A stretch of DNA of 64,000 nt, from assembly GCF_013408175.1 (NCBI RefSeq), contig NZ_JACBYW010000004.1, forward strand, positions 381,583 through 445,582, written 5' to 3'. Made by a program: the position numbers and the translations under genes. The notes under the pieces are model-generated. The model saw only the letters and a list, made by a program, of their open reading frames with translations, was not told the origin of the DNA and made no database searches. Shown here piece after piece: positions 26,941-35,692 of this stretch. Positions within the stretch are counted from its first letter, which is position 1. Every line of letters begins with the position of its first letter. The DNA comes from Actinopolyspora biskrensis. GTDB lineage: Bacteria > Actinomycetota > Actinomycetes > Mycobacteriales > Pseudonocardiaceae.

Positions 26941-27585
26941 ATGAGCGAACGAATCGAACGGGTCCGCCGGTCGTCCCGCGCCCACGGCGAGCCGCGCGAA
27001 GCGGTCCCCACCGCCTCGACGACCCGGCAGGCCCGCGAGCGGCTGGGTGGGCACGACCGGCTGCTGGCCGCGTTGGAGGCGGGGTCCCTGGTCCGCCTGT
27101 GGCCGGGTGTGGTCGTTCCGGCCGACTCGGTGCACGATCCGGCCACCAGGGCGGAGGCGGCACTGCTGCGGGCCGGTGCCGGGGCGGTGCTCTCGGGGCC
27201 GACCGCGCTGGCCATGCACGGCTGCCGGGCCGCGGGCTCGCGGATCGTCCACGTGACCGTGCCTTACCACAGGCAGCTGCGCCGCGAGCCCGGACTGGTG
27301 GTCCGGCAGGGCCGCGTGCGCGAGCGGGAAGTGGTGGAGCTCGACGGGCTGCGCGCGCAGGTGCTCGACGTGGCGTTGACCGAGGTGCTGTGCACGGCGG
27401 AGGAGCAGTTGGCGGTGGCCTGTCTGCGGCAGGCCACCGCCCTGCCCGACGTCGAGCTGGGGCGCGGGCTGCGGGCCATGGTCGAACAGCGGCTCGCCCG
27501 CAGGAGCGATCGCCGCGGAACGCGTCGGGCGCGTTCCCTGCTGGAGGCGGTGAGCGCCCCCGGTCCAACGTCCCTGCCCGCTTGA
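26941..27585 (+). CDS. AbiEi-antitoxin-like domain protein, C-terminally short
   Basis: The 214-residue product resembles the N-terminal part of actinobacterial proteins that combine an AbiEi-like winged-helix region with a C-terminal DUF559 (Vsr-like) nuclease domain. Visible parts are an initial HDRLLAALEAGSLVRLWPGVVV-like helix-strand segment and LSGPTALAMHGC. The usual endonuclease part after LLEAV is missing; the frame stops after SAPGPTSLPA. It is either a truncated family member or a natural short form. ATG 26941 is the first sensible start; no ribosome-binding site is clear. Confidence 0.6.
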   Translation: MSERIERVRRSSRAHGEPREAVPTASTTRQARERLGGHDRLLAALEAGSLVRLWPGVVVPADSVHDPATRAEAALLRAGAGAVLSGPTALAMHGCRAAGSRIVHVTVPYHRQLRREPGLVVRQGRVREREVVELDGLRAQVLDVALTEVLCTAEEQLAVACLRQATALPDVELGRGLRAMVEQRLARRSDRRGTRRARSLLEAVSAPGPTSLPA

Positions 27586-27843
27586 CCGGACTTCGTGGTC
27601 CCGGTTCGCGTGGTGGTTCGGGTGCCGGGAGGGGCGAAGGGAGGTGCGCACCGTGTTCTGCCGCGCAGGCATCAGACGCATGCGCGCTGAGCTTCGCTTG
27701 GACGACGACGCCCTGGCCGCGCTCCGGGAGCGGGCCGTCGGGAGAAGCGTTCGCCCGGGCGAGCGCTGCCGGAACTCGTCCGTCAGCCCCCACGCGGTCG
27801 GTCGGCCGCCCGGGGGCGACGCCGGACCGACCGGCCGGAACCG

Positions 27844-28296
27844 TTACGGGCCCACGTTGGTGCAGGGTTTGTTGCGCAGCTCCGCCACGTAGTCCTCGGG
27901 AGCTCCGGCGGTTTCGGCGGCGTCGGCGATCAGCCCGAGGTACCGGGCCGAGGGGAGCCCGCCCTCGTAGGCGTCCAGGACGTACAACCAGGCGATGGTG
28001 GGGCCGTCGAGGGTGTGGATCCGCAGCCGCAGCTTCTTGTGCATGCCGAGCTCCGAGCCCTCCCAGCGGTCCAGCGTCTGCTCGTCGTCCGGGCTGACGT
28101 CGTAGAGCACGGTGAACACGTGGGAGCCGGGGGCCTCGACGACCGTGGCGAGCGAGCCCTCCCAGCCCAGGTCCTCACCACCGAAGGTGAGCCGCCAGTC
28201 CATCAACCATCCCGTCCCCGCGACGGGCGAGTGCGGGGCGCGTTCGAACATTTGAGCCGGGTCCATGTTGGAGCCGTAGGCGGCGTATAGCGGCAC
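27844..28296 (-). CDS. Gamma-glutamylcyclotransferase-like protein (Rv3304 homologue)
   Basis: A 150-residue AIG2/GGCT-fold protein. The substrate loop YGSNMDP is at the N-terminus and the remainder (WRLTFGGEDLGWEGSLATVV, RWEGSELGMHKKLRLRI, partial) matches the mycobacterial Rv3304 type. Members of the fold convert gamma-glutamyl amines to 5-oxoproline, but activity has not been assigned for this subgroup as far as I know. It is divergent from lpdA, as Rv3304 is from Rv3303c. GTG 28296 follows TACCCT by 7 nt, so the mRNA is probably leaderless. Confidence 0.88.
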   Translation of the reverse strand: MPLYAAYGSNMDPAQMFERAPHSPVAGTGWLMDWRLTFGGEDLGWEGSLATVVEAPGSHVFTVLYDVSPDDEQTLDRWEGSELGMHKKLRLRIHTLDGPTIAWLYVLDAYEGGLPSARYLGLIADAAETAGAPEDYVAELRNKPCTNVGP

Positions 28297-28672
28297 GAAT
28301 CACAGGGTAACGACCTCGGGGGTCGTTGTCCCTCCCCGCGACGTGTGGGGATCGGCGGTCGGCCGTGCGGTGCGGACCCGGCTTCCGGAACCGGTGAGGC
28401 GGTTCCTCCGCTCGGCGGCGTACCGTTGAGCCGGTGGGCGTGAGCCCGAAGGCGAAGGGGTGTGTTAATGGTCTACACCTTTCTTCGGGGCGGTGTACCC
28501 CGCGACCGGGCGGAGAGGACGCCGAGGGCCGGGGCCGATCGGTCCCGCCGCGGCACGCTTCGGGCGTGAACGGCGCGGAACCGGAGCGCGTGATCAGCTG
28601 CCGTGCCGCTGTCAGCGGTTGTTCAGCCACCACCTGACCGAACTCCCGGACGGATCCTAGGAGGAGAGCGAA
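28297..28672. other. Divergent promoter region, Rv3304 homologue / lpdA
   Basis: The 376-bp region has no gene. It contains the TACCCT box of the left gene (28309 to 28304) and, at 28469-28480, TGGTCTACACCT, which matches 10 of 12 positions of the DasR-type palindrome. lpdA has a strong ribosome-binding site, so its promoter must lie some distance upstream. Confidence 0.45.
28304..28309 (-). promoter_or_regulatory. TANNNT box of Rv3304 homologue
   Basis: TACCCT on the - strand is followed by 7 nt and GTG 28296, the leaderless spacing. Confidence 0.6.
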
Positions 28673-30076
28673 GTGACCCGCATCGTAATCATGGGAGGCG
28701 GGCCGGCTGGATACGAGGCCGCCCTCGTGGCAGCGCAGAACGGGGCGGACGTCACGCTGGTCGAGGCCGAGGGGCTGGGCGGGGCCTGCGTGCTCTACGA
28801 CTGCGTCCCGTCGAAGACCTTCATAGCCTCCGGTGGTGCGCGCTCCTCCATTCGCGACGTCCAGGAGCTGGGGATCCGGGTCAAGGAGGGCGCGGCCGAC
28901 GTGGACACGGCCGTGGTGCACGGCCGGGTCAAGGGACTGGCCCTGGCGCAGTCGGCCGACATACGCTCCCGGGTTCACCGCGAGGGAGTTCGGATCCTGG
29001 GCGGGCGCGCCCGCTTCGTGGACGAGACCCCGGGGCTGGCCCAGCACCGCATCCGGGTGGACCTCAGCGACGGCGGTCAGGAGGAGCTGGTCGCCGATTC
29101 CGTGCTGATCTCCACCGGGGCCACTCCGCGCATCATCCCGGGGGCCCAGCCGGACGGCGAACGCATCCTGACCTGGCGCCAGCTCTACGACCTGCCGGAG
29201 CTGCCCGAACACCTCGCCGTGGTGGGGTCGGGAGTGACCGGTGTCGAGTTCGCCTCGGCCTACGCCGAGATGGGGGTCAAGGTCACCCTGGTCTCCAGCC
29301 GCGACCGGGTGCTGCCGCACGAGGACGCCGACGCCGCCGCCGTGCTGGAGGAGGTCTTCTCCGAACGCGGTGCCAGCGTGGTCAAACACGCCAGGGCCGA
29401 CAGGATCGACCGGACCGACTCGGGCGTGCTGATCCACCTGAACGACGGACGGCAGATCGAGGCCAGCCACGCGCTGATGACCGTGGGGTCCGTGCCGAAC
29501 ACCTCGGACATCGGGCTGGACCGCATCGGCGTGGAGCTCGACCGCGGCGGCTACATCCCGGTGGACCGGGTCTCGCGGACCAACGCGACCGGGGTCTACG
29601 CGGCGGGGGACTGCACCGGTGTGCTGCTGCTGGCCTCGGTGGCCGCGATGCAGGGCCGGATCGCCATGTGGCACGCCCTGGGCGAGGGGGTCACCCCGAT
29701 CAAGCTCAAGACGGTGGCGGCCAACGTGTTCACCCATCCGGAGATCGCCACGGTCGGTATCAGCCAGCAGTCCATCGAGTCCGGTGAGGTTCCGGCCCGG
29801 AGTGTCGTGCTGCCCCTCTCCGGGAACCCGCGCGCGAAGATGGAGGGGGTCCGGCGGGGCTTCCTCAAGGTCTTCTGCCGTCCCGCTACCGGTGTCGTGG
29901 TCGGGGGCGTCGTGGTCGCGCCGAACGCGAGTGAGCTGATCCTGCCGCTGGCGCTCTCCGTGCAGAACCAGGTGACGGTGGAGGACCTGGCGAACACCTT
30001 CTCGGTGTACCCGGCCCTCTCCGGTTCGCTGACCGAGGCCGGGCGGCAGCTGATGAGGCACGACGACCTCGACTGA
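28673..30076 (+). CDS. lpdA: NAD(P)H quinone reductase, LpdA type
   Basis: This FAD-dependent enzyme (467 residues) belongs to the pyridine nucleotide-disulphide reductase fold but to the LpdA subgroup, which reduces quinones rather than lipoamide. FAD loop: IMGGGPAGYEAA. NAD(P) loop: VVGSGVTGVEFASAY. Second FAD motif: GVYAAGDCTG. The disulphide position reads GGACVLYDCVPSK with both Cys39 and Cys44, yet the C-terminal His-Glu catalytic dyad of lipoamide dehydrogenases is absent (VYPALSGSLTEA instead). GTG 28673 has AGGAGGAGAG upstream. Sequence and context match Rv3303c. glpD, its neighbour in M. tuberculosis, is 13 kb away here. Confidence 0.92.
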   Translation: MTRIVIMGGGPAGYEAALVAAQNGADVTLVEAEGLGGACVLYDCVPSKTFIASGGARSSIRDVQELGIRVKEGAADVDTAVVHGRVKGLALAQSADIRSRVHREGVRILGGRARFVDETPGLAQHRIRVDLSDGGQEELVADSVLISTGATPRIIPGAQPDGERILTWRQLYDLPELPEHLAVVGSGVTGVEFASAYAEMGVKVTLVSSRDRVLPHEDADAAAVLEEVFSERGASVVKHARADRIDRTDSGVLIHLNDGRQIEASHALMTVGSVPNTSDIGLDRIGVELDRGGYIPVDRVSRTNATGVYAAGDCTGVLLLASVAAMQGRIAMWHALGEGVTPIKLKTVAANVFTHPEIATVGISQQSIESGEVPARSVVLPLSGNPRAKMEGVRRGFLKVFCRPATGVVVGGVVVAPNASELILPLALSVQNQVTVEDLANTFSVYPALSGSLTEAGRQLMRHDDLD

Positions 30077-30192
30077 CCGGTCCCGGTCGTCGCGCGGGGC
30101 GGCGGTCGGTAACGGCCGGGGAAGCGGCTCTTCCGCCGCCCGCGCCGCACCGCTGTGCGCCACCGGGGCCCCGGGGCGCTTCCCGGGCCGAC

Positions 30193-30221
30193 CTGTGCAC
30201 GCGGACCTCCCGCGTGCACAG
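30193..30221. promoter_or_regulatory. Perfect 11-bp inverted repeat before DCC gene
   Basis: CTGTGCACGCG (30193-30203) and CGCGTGCACAG (30211-30221) flank a 7-nt spacer and end 8 bp before the ATG at 30229. The right arm includes CACAG, part of a possible weak -10 (CACAGT). It could be an operator of the DCC gene or a terminator for lpdA. Confidence 0.5.
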
Positions 30222-30228
30222 TGGACCC

Positions 30229-30627
30229 ATGAGCGAATCCTGCGTGCTCGTCTACGACGGTGACTGCGGGTTCTGCACCCGCAGTGTCCGCGTGGCCGAA
30301 CGTCTCCCCGTGCGTGCTCGCGTGGTGCCCTGGCAGGAGGCCGACCTGGCCGGTCTCGGTGTTTCCGAGGAGAGGGCTCGGCGCGAGGTGCTGTTCGTGG
30401 AGCGCCCGGGAGGCCCGGTGCACGGCGGAGCCGGTGCCGTGGCCGCGCTGCTGCGGAACTGCTCGGGGCCGTGGCGGTTCGCGGGCGGGTTCCTCGCGGC
30501 TCCCGGAGTGCGTGCCTGCGCCGGTGCGGTCTATCGCGTGGTGGCCCGGAACAGGCACCGGCTGCCCGGCGAGACCCCGGCCTGCCGACTCCCTCCCGAA
30601 CAGCGCCCCGGAGGACGTGCTCCGTGA
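30229..30627 (+). CDS. DCC family thiol-disulphide oxidoreductase-like protein (DUF393)
   Basis: The 132-residue protein begins with the diagnostic DCC sequence VLVYDGDCGFC, followed by a thioredoxin-like layout and the conserved hydrophobic LFVERPGGPVHGGAGAVAALL segment. Family members are small redox proteins whose partners are mostly unknown. ATG 30229 fits the usual start. An inverted repeat lies just upstream. Confidence 0.88.
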   Translation: MSESCVLVYDGDCGFCTRSVRVAERLPVRARVVPWQEADLAGLGVSEERARREVLFVERPGGPVHGGAGAVAALLRNCSGPWRFAGGFLAAPGVRACAGAVYRVVARNRHRLPGETPACRLPPEQRPGGRAP

Positions 30628-30833
30628 ACCGGACGCTTCGCGATCACGGTTCGGTATCCGGCTCGGTCCCGCTCCGCCGCGGAACATCGATTCCGCGGGT
30701 GAACGATCCCGTGCGCTGCGCGGGAGGCGTTCGGAGCTTGCGGAGCGCTCGGCCGATGTCCGACCGATCGTGAATAATCGCCTCGGGAGTTGCTTCCGGT
30801 GGTCCCGGTGCGGGGCGGGCAGGAGAGTTGAAG

Positions 30834-31745
30834 GTGTTTCGTGGGAGAGGCGCCGCGGGACGGCGGGATTCCCGGCCCGAGGCGACCTCCGAACGAGGGA
30901 ACTCACCACTGGCACTGCTCGGAGTGCTCGGGCTCGTGTTCGGGATCGTGCTGCTCGTGGTGCTGGTCGAACCGGACAGCCTGTTCGCCGGAGGCGATGG
31001 TTCCGAGCGGGGAACCGCGCCGGAGGTCCGGAACGGTTTTCCCGAGCCGGGCTTCGATCCGGCGAGCCTGCTGGAGAACAACCCGGTGACCACGCGCTCC
31101 CTGCGGTTGTCGGGAACGAACTGCGAACTCCCCGAGCTCACCGACTCCGCGGAACGGATGGCGAGCTACTACGAGCGGGGAGTGCGCTGCCTGGACCAGG
31201 CCTGGTCCGGGGTGCTCGACGGCGCGGGCATGGAGCGCCGGACTCCCGAGGTCACTTCGGACCCCGAGGCGAGCGGGTGCCGGGAAGCGCACGGGGACAC
31301 CCGCCCGACGGCCTTCTACTGCGACGGCACCATCCACCTGCCGCGGAAGTGGGTGCTGTCCGACATCGGCCTGGAGGAGGGCTCCCACCTGATGCTGCTG
31401 GCGCACGAGTACGGGCACCACGTGCAGCGTCTCTCCGGGATCATGCGGGCTTCCGCGGTGCGCGCGGACGAGCTGGAGCGGTCCTCGCCGGATTCCCTGC
31501 GGGTGACACGCCGCCTGGAGCTGCAGGCCGACTGCTTCTCCGGGATGTTCGTGGCCCGCGCCGTCGATGACGGGGTGCTGGACCGCGGGACGGCCGAGCG
31601 TCTCGTCGGGTCCCCGGGGAGCGCGAAGCTCGCGGACAGCCACGGTTCCCCCGCGAATCAGCGACGTTGGAAGGAGGCCGGGTTCCGGGAGCGGAGCACG
31701 GCTGCCTGCGCCACGTGGACGGCCCCGGAGGACGCGGTTCGGTGA
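30834..31745 (+). CDS. Membrane-anchored neutral zinc metallopeptidase (YpfJ family)
   Basis: The 303-residue product has a short basic cytosolic N-terminus, one membrane helix (about residues 28-50, LLGVLGLVFGIVLLVVLV) and an outside peptidase domain. The zinc-binding HEYGH motif places His191, Glu192 and His195 in the active site, and LELQADCFSGMF supplies the downstream Glu ligand. These are the marks of the YpfJ/putative neutral zinc metallopeptidase family; substrates are unknown. GTG 30834 is chosen because AGGAGAG lies 6 nt upstream; an in-frame TTG at 30828 would abut that sequence. Confidence 0.85.
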   Translation: MFRGRGAAGRRDSRPEATSERGNSPLALLGVLGLVFGIVLLVVLVEPDSLFAGGDGSERGTAPEVRNGFPEPGFDPASLLENNPVTTRSLRLSGTNCELPELTDSAERMASYYERGVRCLDQAWSGVLDGAGMERRTPEVTSDPEASGCREAHGDTRPTAFYCDGTIHLPRKWVLSDIGLEEGSHLMLLAHEYGHHVQRLSGIMRASAVRADELERSSPDSLRVTRRLELQADCFSGMFVARAVDDGVLDRGTAERLVGSPGSAKLADSHGSPANQRRWKEAGFRERSTAACATWTAPEDAVR

Positions 31746-32064
31746 GCGCTCCGCGCGCCCGCCTGCCCGGCAAGACCTCGTCGCCCCGGTCCGCGTGGCG
31801 GTGTCGGCTGGTCGGGTGGTGTTTCCCGGCGCTGACAGCGCCGGAGAGCATCGGCGAATCATCGCGGTCGAAGTGCCGCACCGAGGTTCAACAGGGCCCC
31901 ACCGGCGTTCGGCGCCCTCCCCGGGCGTGTCGTGCCCACGGCGACCACCGGCGTAGTCGGTTACGCTTTGTCCGGACAAAGTCACCTTTCGTGATCACCG
32001 CGTGGAGCGGAGCGGACGAGGGCGTCGGAGCGAGTCGCGCGCGACGTCCGGTCGAGGAGGGGCG

Positions 32065-32952
32065 ATGCCCGAAGGAACGGCACCCGAGCGCTCCCACTGG
32101 CGCTACCGCAGGGGACTCGGGGGCGAAGCCCTCGCGGAGGTGCTCGGGACCTTCGTGCTGGTCCTGCTCGGGTGCGGCTCCGTGGCCGTCGCCCTCGCCG
32201 CACTGCCCGAGTCCGGGCGGCAGACGGCGGAGTTCGGTCCGGCGAACTGGCTGATCATCATCTGGGGCTGGGGCTTCGGTGTCGTGTTCGGCGTCTACAC
32301 GGCCGGAGGTGTCAGCGGTGCCCACATCAACCCCGCCGTAACTCTGGCCTTCGCGGTGCGCAGGACCTTCCCCTGGTACAAGGTGGTGCCGTACTGGTTC
32401 GCCCAGGTCGTCGGGGGGTTCCTCGCGGCCGCGCTCGTCCACGCGGTCTACGCTCCCGCCATCGACGCCTTCAACGCCTCGGCGGGGACTCCGCGCGCGG
32501 AGTCGTTGGACACGTTCTCGATCTTCGCGACCTTCCCCGCCGAGTACTTCGGAGGAGGCTGGTGGGGCCCGCTGCTGGACCAGATCGTCGGAACGGCGAT
32601 CCTGGTTGGGCTGATCTGCGCCCTGCTCGACAAGCGCAACATGGCTCCCGGCGCGAACGTCGCCCCTTTCCTGATCGGAATGGTCGTCACCGTGATCGGG
32701 CTGACCTTCGGGCCGAACGCCGGTTACGCGATCAACCCGGCGCGTGACTTCGGCCCCAGGCTGTGGACCTACCTCGCCGGTTGGGAGGACATCGCGCTGC
32801 CCGGAAGTTACGAGTGGTTCTCGTGGTACTTCTGGATCCCGATAGCGGGGCCGCTGATCGGGGGTGTGATCGGCGCGCTCGTCTACGACCTGTTCATCGG
32901 GCAGGCACTCGCGGTCCGGGACGCGCCGGAGTCCGGTCGGGTCCCCGAGTGA
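32065..32952 (+). CDS. MIP channel, aquaglyceroporin type
   Basis: A 295-residue major intrinsic protein with six helices and both NPA loops: [10 protein letters not shown] and [13 protein letters not shown]. The Asp after the second NPAR is typical of glycerol-conducting channels. Long loop C (about residues 130-165) and an extended cytosolic N-terminus (about 25 residues) differ from the second MIP gene at 45892. ATG 32065 has GAGGAGGGG upstream. It is not linked to glpK, so it may serve osmotic water or small-solute flux rather than glycerol catabolism (inference). Confidence 0.9.
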   Translation: MPEGTAPERSHWRYRRGLGGEALAEVLGTFVLVLLGCGSVAVALAALPESGRQTAEFGPANWLIIIWGWGFGVVFGVYTAGGVSGAHINPAVTLAFAVRRTFPWYKVVPYWFAQVVGGFLAAALVHAVYAPAIDAFNASAGTPRAESLDTFSIFATFPAEYFGGGWWGPLLDQIVGTAILVGLICALLDKRNMAPGANVAPFLIGMVVTVIGLTFGPNAGYAINPARDFGPRLWTYLAGWEDIALPGSYEWFSWYFWIPIAGPLIGGVIGALVYDLFIGQALAVRDAPESGRVPE

Positions 32953-33020
32953 ACTTCTCCGGGGCGGGGCCGGTGTCCGCGTCAGGGGCCCGCCAGCGCC
33001 CGTTCCCGGCGGTTCGGCGA

Positions 33021-34325
33021 TCAGCTGCCCCGCCCGAGCAGGGAGAGCAGCGGGGCGGCCTTGGTCAGGCACTCCTGCCACTCGGACTCCGCGTCGGAGT
33101 CGGCCGTGATGCCCCCGCCCACTCCGAAGGCCACCTGGCCCGCCGCGTACTCCATGGTGCGGATGGCCACGTTGAGTTCGGTTCCGGCCACGGGGGAGGA
33201 CATCCCCACCGCGCCGCAGTAGACCTCGCGGGGCTCCGCCTCGAGATCGGCGATGATCTCCAGCGCCCGCGTCTTCGGGGCCCCGGTGACCGAGGCGGGA
33301 GGGAACGTCGCCGCCAGCAGCTCGGCGTTAGGAGTTCCGGCGGGGAGTTCGGCGCGGACCTCCGAGACGAGATGCCAGACCCCGGGGTGGGGCTGTACCC
33401 GCAAGAGCCGCGGGGTGGTCACGCCGCCGGTGGTGGCCACCCGGCCCAGGTCGTTGCGGGCCATGTCGACGATCATCACGTTCTCCGCGATGTCCTTGAG
33501 CGACTCGCGCAGCACCTGCGCGTTGTGGTCGTCCTGCGGACCCCGCCTGGGAGTGGTGCCCTTGATGGGGCTGCTGTGGACCACGTCGCCGTGGCGGGCC
33601 AGGAACAGCTCGGGGGAGAGCGAGGCGACGGCTCCCCAGTCCCCGGCGAGGTAGGCGGCCCGCGCCGGCCGGAAGCGGGAGCTTCCCGCGGCGAACAGCT
33701 CCAGCGGACTCCCCTCGAAGGGGAGGCTGAAGCGGCTGCACACATTGGCCTGGAAGATCTCGCCCGCCGCGATCTCCTCCACGCAGCGCCGCACCGACTT
33801 GCGGTGCAGTGCCGCGTCCGGAGCGTCGGCGGGCCCGGTGGCGGGGGTGAACTCGTGCGACTCCTCGGCCGCGCTCCGCACCAGCTCGGCCAGTTCCGCG
33901 CCGAGCTCGCGGGGTTCGCGCCGGGCCAGGGACTCGAACCACCACTGCCCACCGGAATCCAGGCGGAGCACGTGGTCGGCCCAGCCCCAGGCAGTGGCGG
34001 GCAGGCGTCGACGTGGCAGGCGCTCCGCGTCCGCCGGGTCGGTCAGGCCGTACCCCAGGTAGCCGATCCAACCGCCGCCGACGGCCTCGGCCGGGGCCGC
34101 CGGGTCCGCGGTTACCGGGGGGTGCTCGTCGAGCTGTTCGAAGGCTGCTTCGGGGGCGCGGCGCTCGATCCGCACGGACGGAGCCAGTACGGCCCCACCG
34201 CCGAACCAGTCCCCGGTCAGCGCGGCGGGGGAGGCGAGTCCGCGGCGTCGTGCACGTCGGTCGAGAGCACGCAGCACTTCGGTGGCCGCGGCGTGCCCCT
34301 CGATGGGCCGGATGAACAGTCGCAC
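33021..34325 (-). CDS. pabB: Aminodeoxychorismate synthase component I
   Basis: The 434-residue enzyme of the chorismate-utilising family converts chorismate to 4-amino-4-deoxychorismate for folate synthesis, using ammonia from a PabA partner that is not nearby. Conserved blocks are GDIFQAN-like AGEIFQANVCSRF, SPELFL, SSPIKGTTPRR, NVMIVDMARNDLGRV, HPGVWHLVSEV and FPPASVTGAPK, and VGGGITADSDAESEW near the end. No tryptophan-feedback LLES-type motif is seen, favouring PabB over TrpE. GTG 34325 lies 6 nt after CATACT. It is divergent from maf. Confidence 0.87.
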   Translation of the reverse strand: MRLFIRPIEGHAAATEVLRALDRRARRRGLASPAALTGDWFGGGAVLAPSVRIERRAPEAAFEQLDEHPPVTADPAAPAEAVGGGWIGYLGYGLTDPADAERLPRRRLPATAWGWADHVLRLDSGGQWWFESLARREPRELGAELAELVRSAAEESHEFTPATGPADAPDAALHRKSVRRCVEEIAAGEIFQANVCSRFSLPFEGSPLELFAAGSSRFRPARAAYLAGDWGAVASLSPELFLARHGDVVHSSPIKGTTPRRGPQDDHNAQVLRESLKDIAENVMIVDMARNDLGRVATTGGVTTPRLLRVQPHPGVWHLVSEVRAELPAGTPNAELLAATFPPASVTGAPKTRALEIIADLEAEPREVYCGAVGMSSPVAGTELNVAIRTMEYAAGQVAFGVGGGITADSDAESEWQECLTKAAPLLSLLGRGS

Positions 34326-34394
34326 ACCGCCAGTATGCAGTCGCGGGGACGCGCTCGTTCCCACTCACCCGACCCGAGTAACTTCGCTCACCGC

Positions 34395-34400
34395 TACAGT
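34395..34400 (+). promoter_or_regulatory. TANNNT box of maf
   Basis: TACAGT is followed by 7 nt and GTG 34408. This fixes the maf start at MRFVLASASPARQ, the usual family N-terminus. Confidence 0.7.
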
Positions 34401-34407
34401 CGTGGAT

Positions 34408-35064
34408 GTGCGTTTCGTGCTCGCTTCCGCGTCCCCCGCCCGTCAGTCAGTGCTGCGCGCAGCCGGGATCGAACCGGTGGTTCGGGTCTCCGGGGTGGAT
34501 GAGGAGGCCGTGCGGAACTCGCTGACGGCTCCGGCTCCGGACGAGCTGGTCACCGCGCTGGCCACGGCCAAGGCCGAGGCCGTCGTCGAGCAGGTGGCCG
34601 CGGAGTTCGAGGAGGCCGTGATCGTCGGCTGCGATTCGATGCTGTGGACCCGTGGGCCCGACGGCTACGAGGTCGTCGGCAAACCCCCCACCCCGGAGTC
34701 GGCCGCGCGCCGCTGGTCGCGGATGGCCGGAGGAACCGGTGAGCTGCTCACCGGGCACACGGTGCTGCGGGTGGGCAGCGGCGGCGTCGTAGCCCGCGGC
34801 AGTGATCACCTTTCCACGACCGTCCGCTTCGGTGAGCCTTCTCAGCAGGAGCTGGACAGCTACATCGCCACCGGCGAGCCGCTGCGGGTGGCCGGTGGGT
34901 TCACTTTGGACGGTCTCGGCGGCTGGTTCGTCACCGGAGTGGACGGCGATCCCTCCAGCGTGATCGGTATCAGCCTTCCGCTCACGCGCACCCTGCTGGC
35001 CGACGTGGGGGTCGGTGTGGTTTCGCTGTGGAATCACGCAGCGGAGGAGAGTTGTAACTCGTGA
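34408..35064 (+). CDS. maf: Maf family nucleotide pyrophosphatase
   Basis: Maf proteins (218 residues here) hydrolyse non-canonical or pyrimidine nucleoside triphosphates and limit their incorporation. The start FVLASASPARQSVLR is the family signature, followed by VIVGCDSMLW, GKPPTPESAA and the late EPLRVAGGFTLDGLGGWFV. The last residues (CNS and the TGA) lie in a family-1 repeat whose AACTCG begins at 35056, so the present stop codon was supplied by that repeat. The M. tuberculosis counterpart, Rv3282, is in the same accA3-accD5 neighbourhood. Confidence 0.92.
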   Translation: MRFVLASASPARQSVLRAAGIEPVVRVSGVDEEAVRNSLTAPAPDELVTALATAKAEAVVEQVAAEFEEAVIVGCDSMLWTRGPDGYEVVGKPPTPESAARRWSRMAGGTGELLTGHTVLRVGSGGVVARGSDHLSTTVRFGEPSQQELDSYIATGEPLRVAGGFTLDGLGGWFVTGVDGDPSSVIGISLPLTRTLLADVGVGVVSLWNHAAEESCNS

Positions 35065-35275
35065 CGGAGCTTTGCGTGGTTGGTCGGGTAGCCGTCACGT
35101 GAGTCGGCGCCTTGCTGCGTCGGAGGGCACCTCGACTAGCGGCCTGCGCCACGTGCCCTCCCGCCTTGCGATGCATCCGACTCACGCACCGGGGCTCTCG
35201 CTCGGCTCGGGCTGAAGCACCCGAGTTGGACGAAGCCCTTTGCCAGAAGTTCCCGAAGAATCAATGGCTCGGTTC
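35056..35275 (+). repeat. 200-bp dispersed repeat (family 1), copy C
   Basis: A full copy starting AACTCGTGACGGAGCTTTGCG. The core and tail align over nearly the whole length with copy A. The first nine bases are translated as the end of maf. Confidence 0.8.
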
Positions 35276-35692
35276 GCCCGGGTGACCGCGTGGGCGGTGG
35301 GAGCGGTCTCGCCGCTTGCCCGCCGGGAGCTCGGTCCCGCGGACCGCTCCACGGGGGTGCCAGAAAGTGAACGTCCTCACATATTCTTCCGGTTCGGAAC
35401 AACGGTTCCCGCGGGGATGTTGTTCACCAGCGCGATGACAGCCCGAAACGACCGGAGCGCCGCCCGGTACCTCACACAACGCCTGCACGTCGATCTGCGA
35501 CGGCAGGCCAGCTGCATTTGTCGCCGGTGAACTACCGGGACAGGTAGAGTCCGCCGACCGGAGGCGTGCCACCTCCGGCGAAGGATCCAGCGGACTCCCG
35601 TCACCCGGACCGAATCCGAGTACTCGCATTCCCCGAAAGTCGGGGCGCGTGCCAGCGTGCCCCGACGAAACCGTGTTTTCCGGGAGACAACA
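35276..35692. other. Intergenic region upstream of dicarboxylate symporter gene
   Basis: About 420 bp without a gene. It holds a hairpin at 35558-35579 (CCGGAGG / CCTCCGG), possibly a terminator or attenuator, and a slightly AT-richer patch near 35375-35480 that may contain the symporter promoter. Confidence 0.4.

Noticed and set aside
27644-27892. 82-residue ORF after the AbiEi-like gene
   Set aside because: Low-complexity Arg/Gly/Pro sequence overlapping the end of the Rv3304 homologue on the other strand; no family match.
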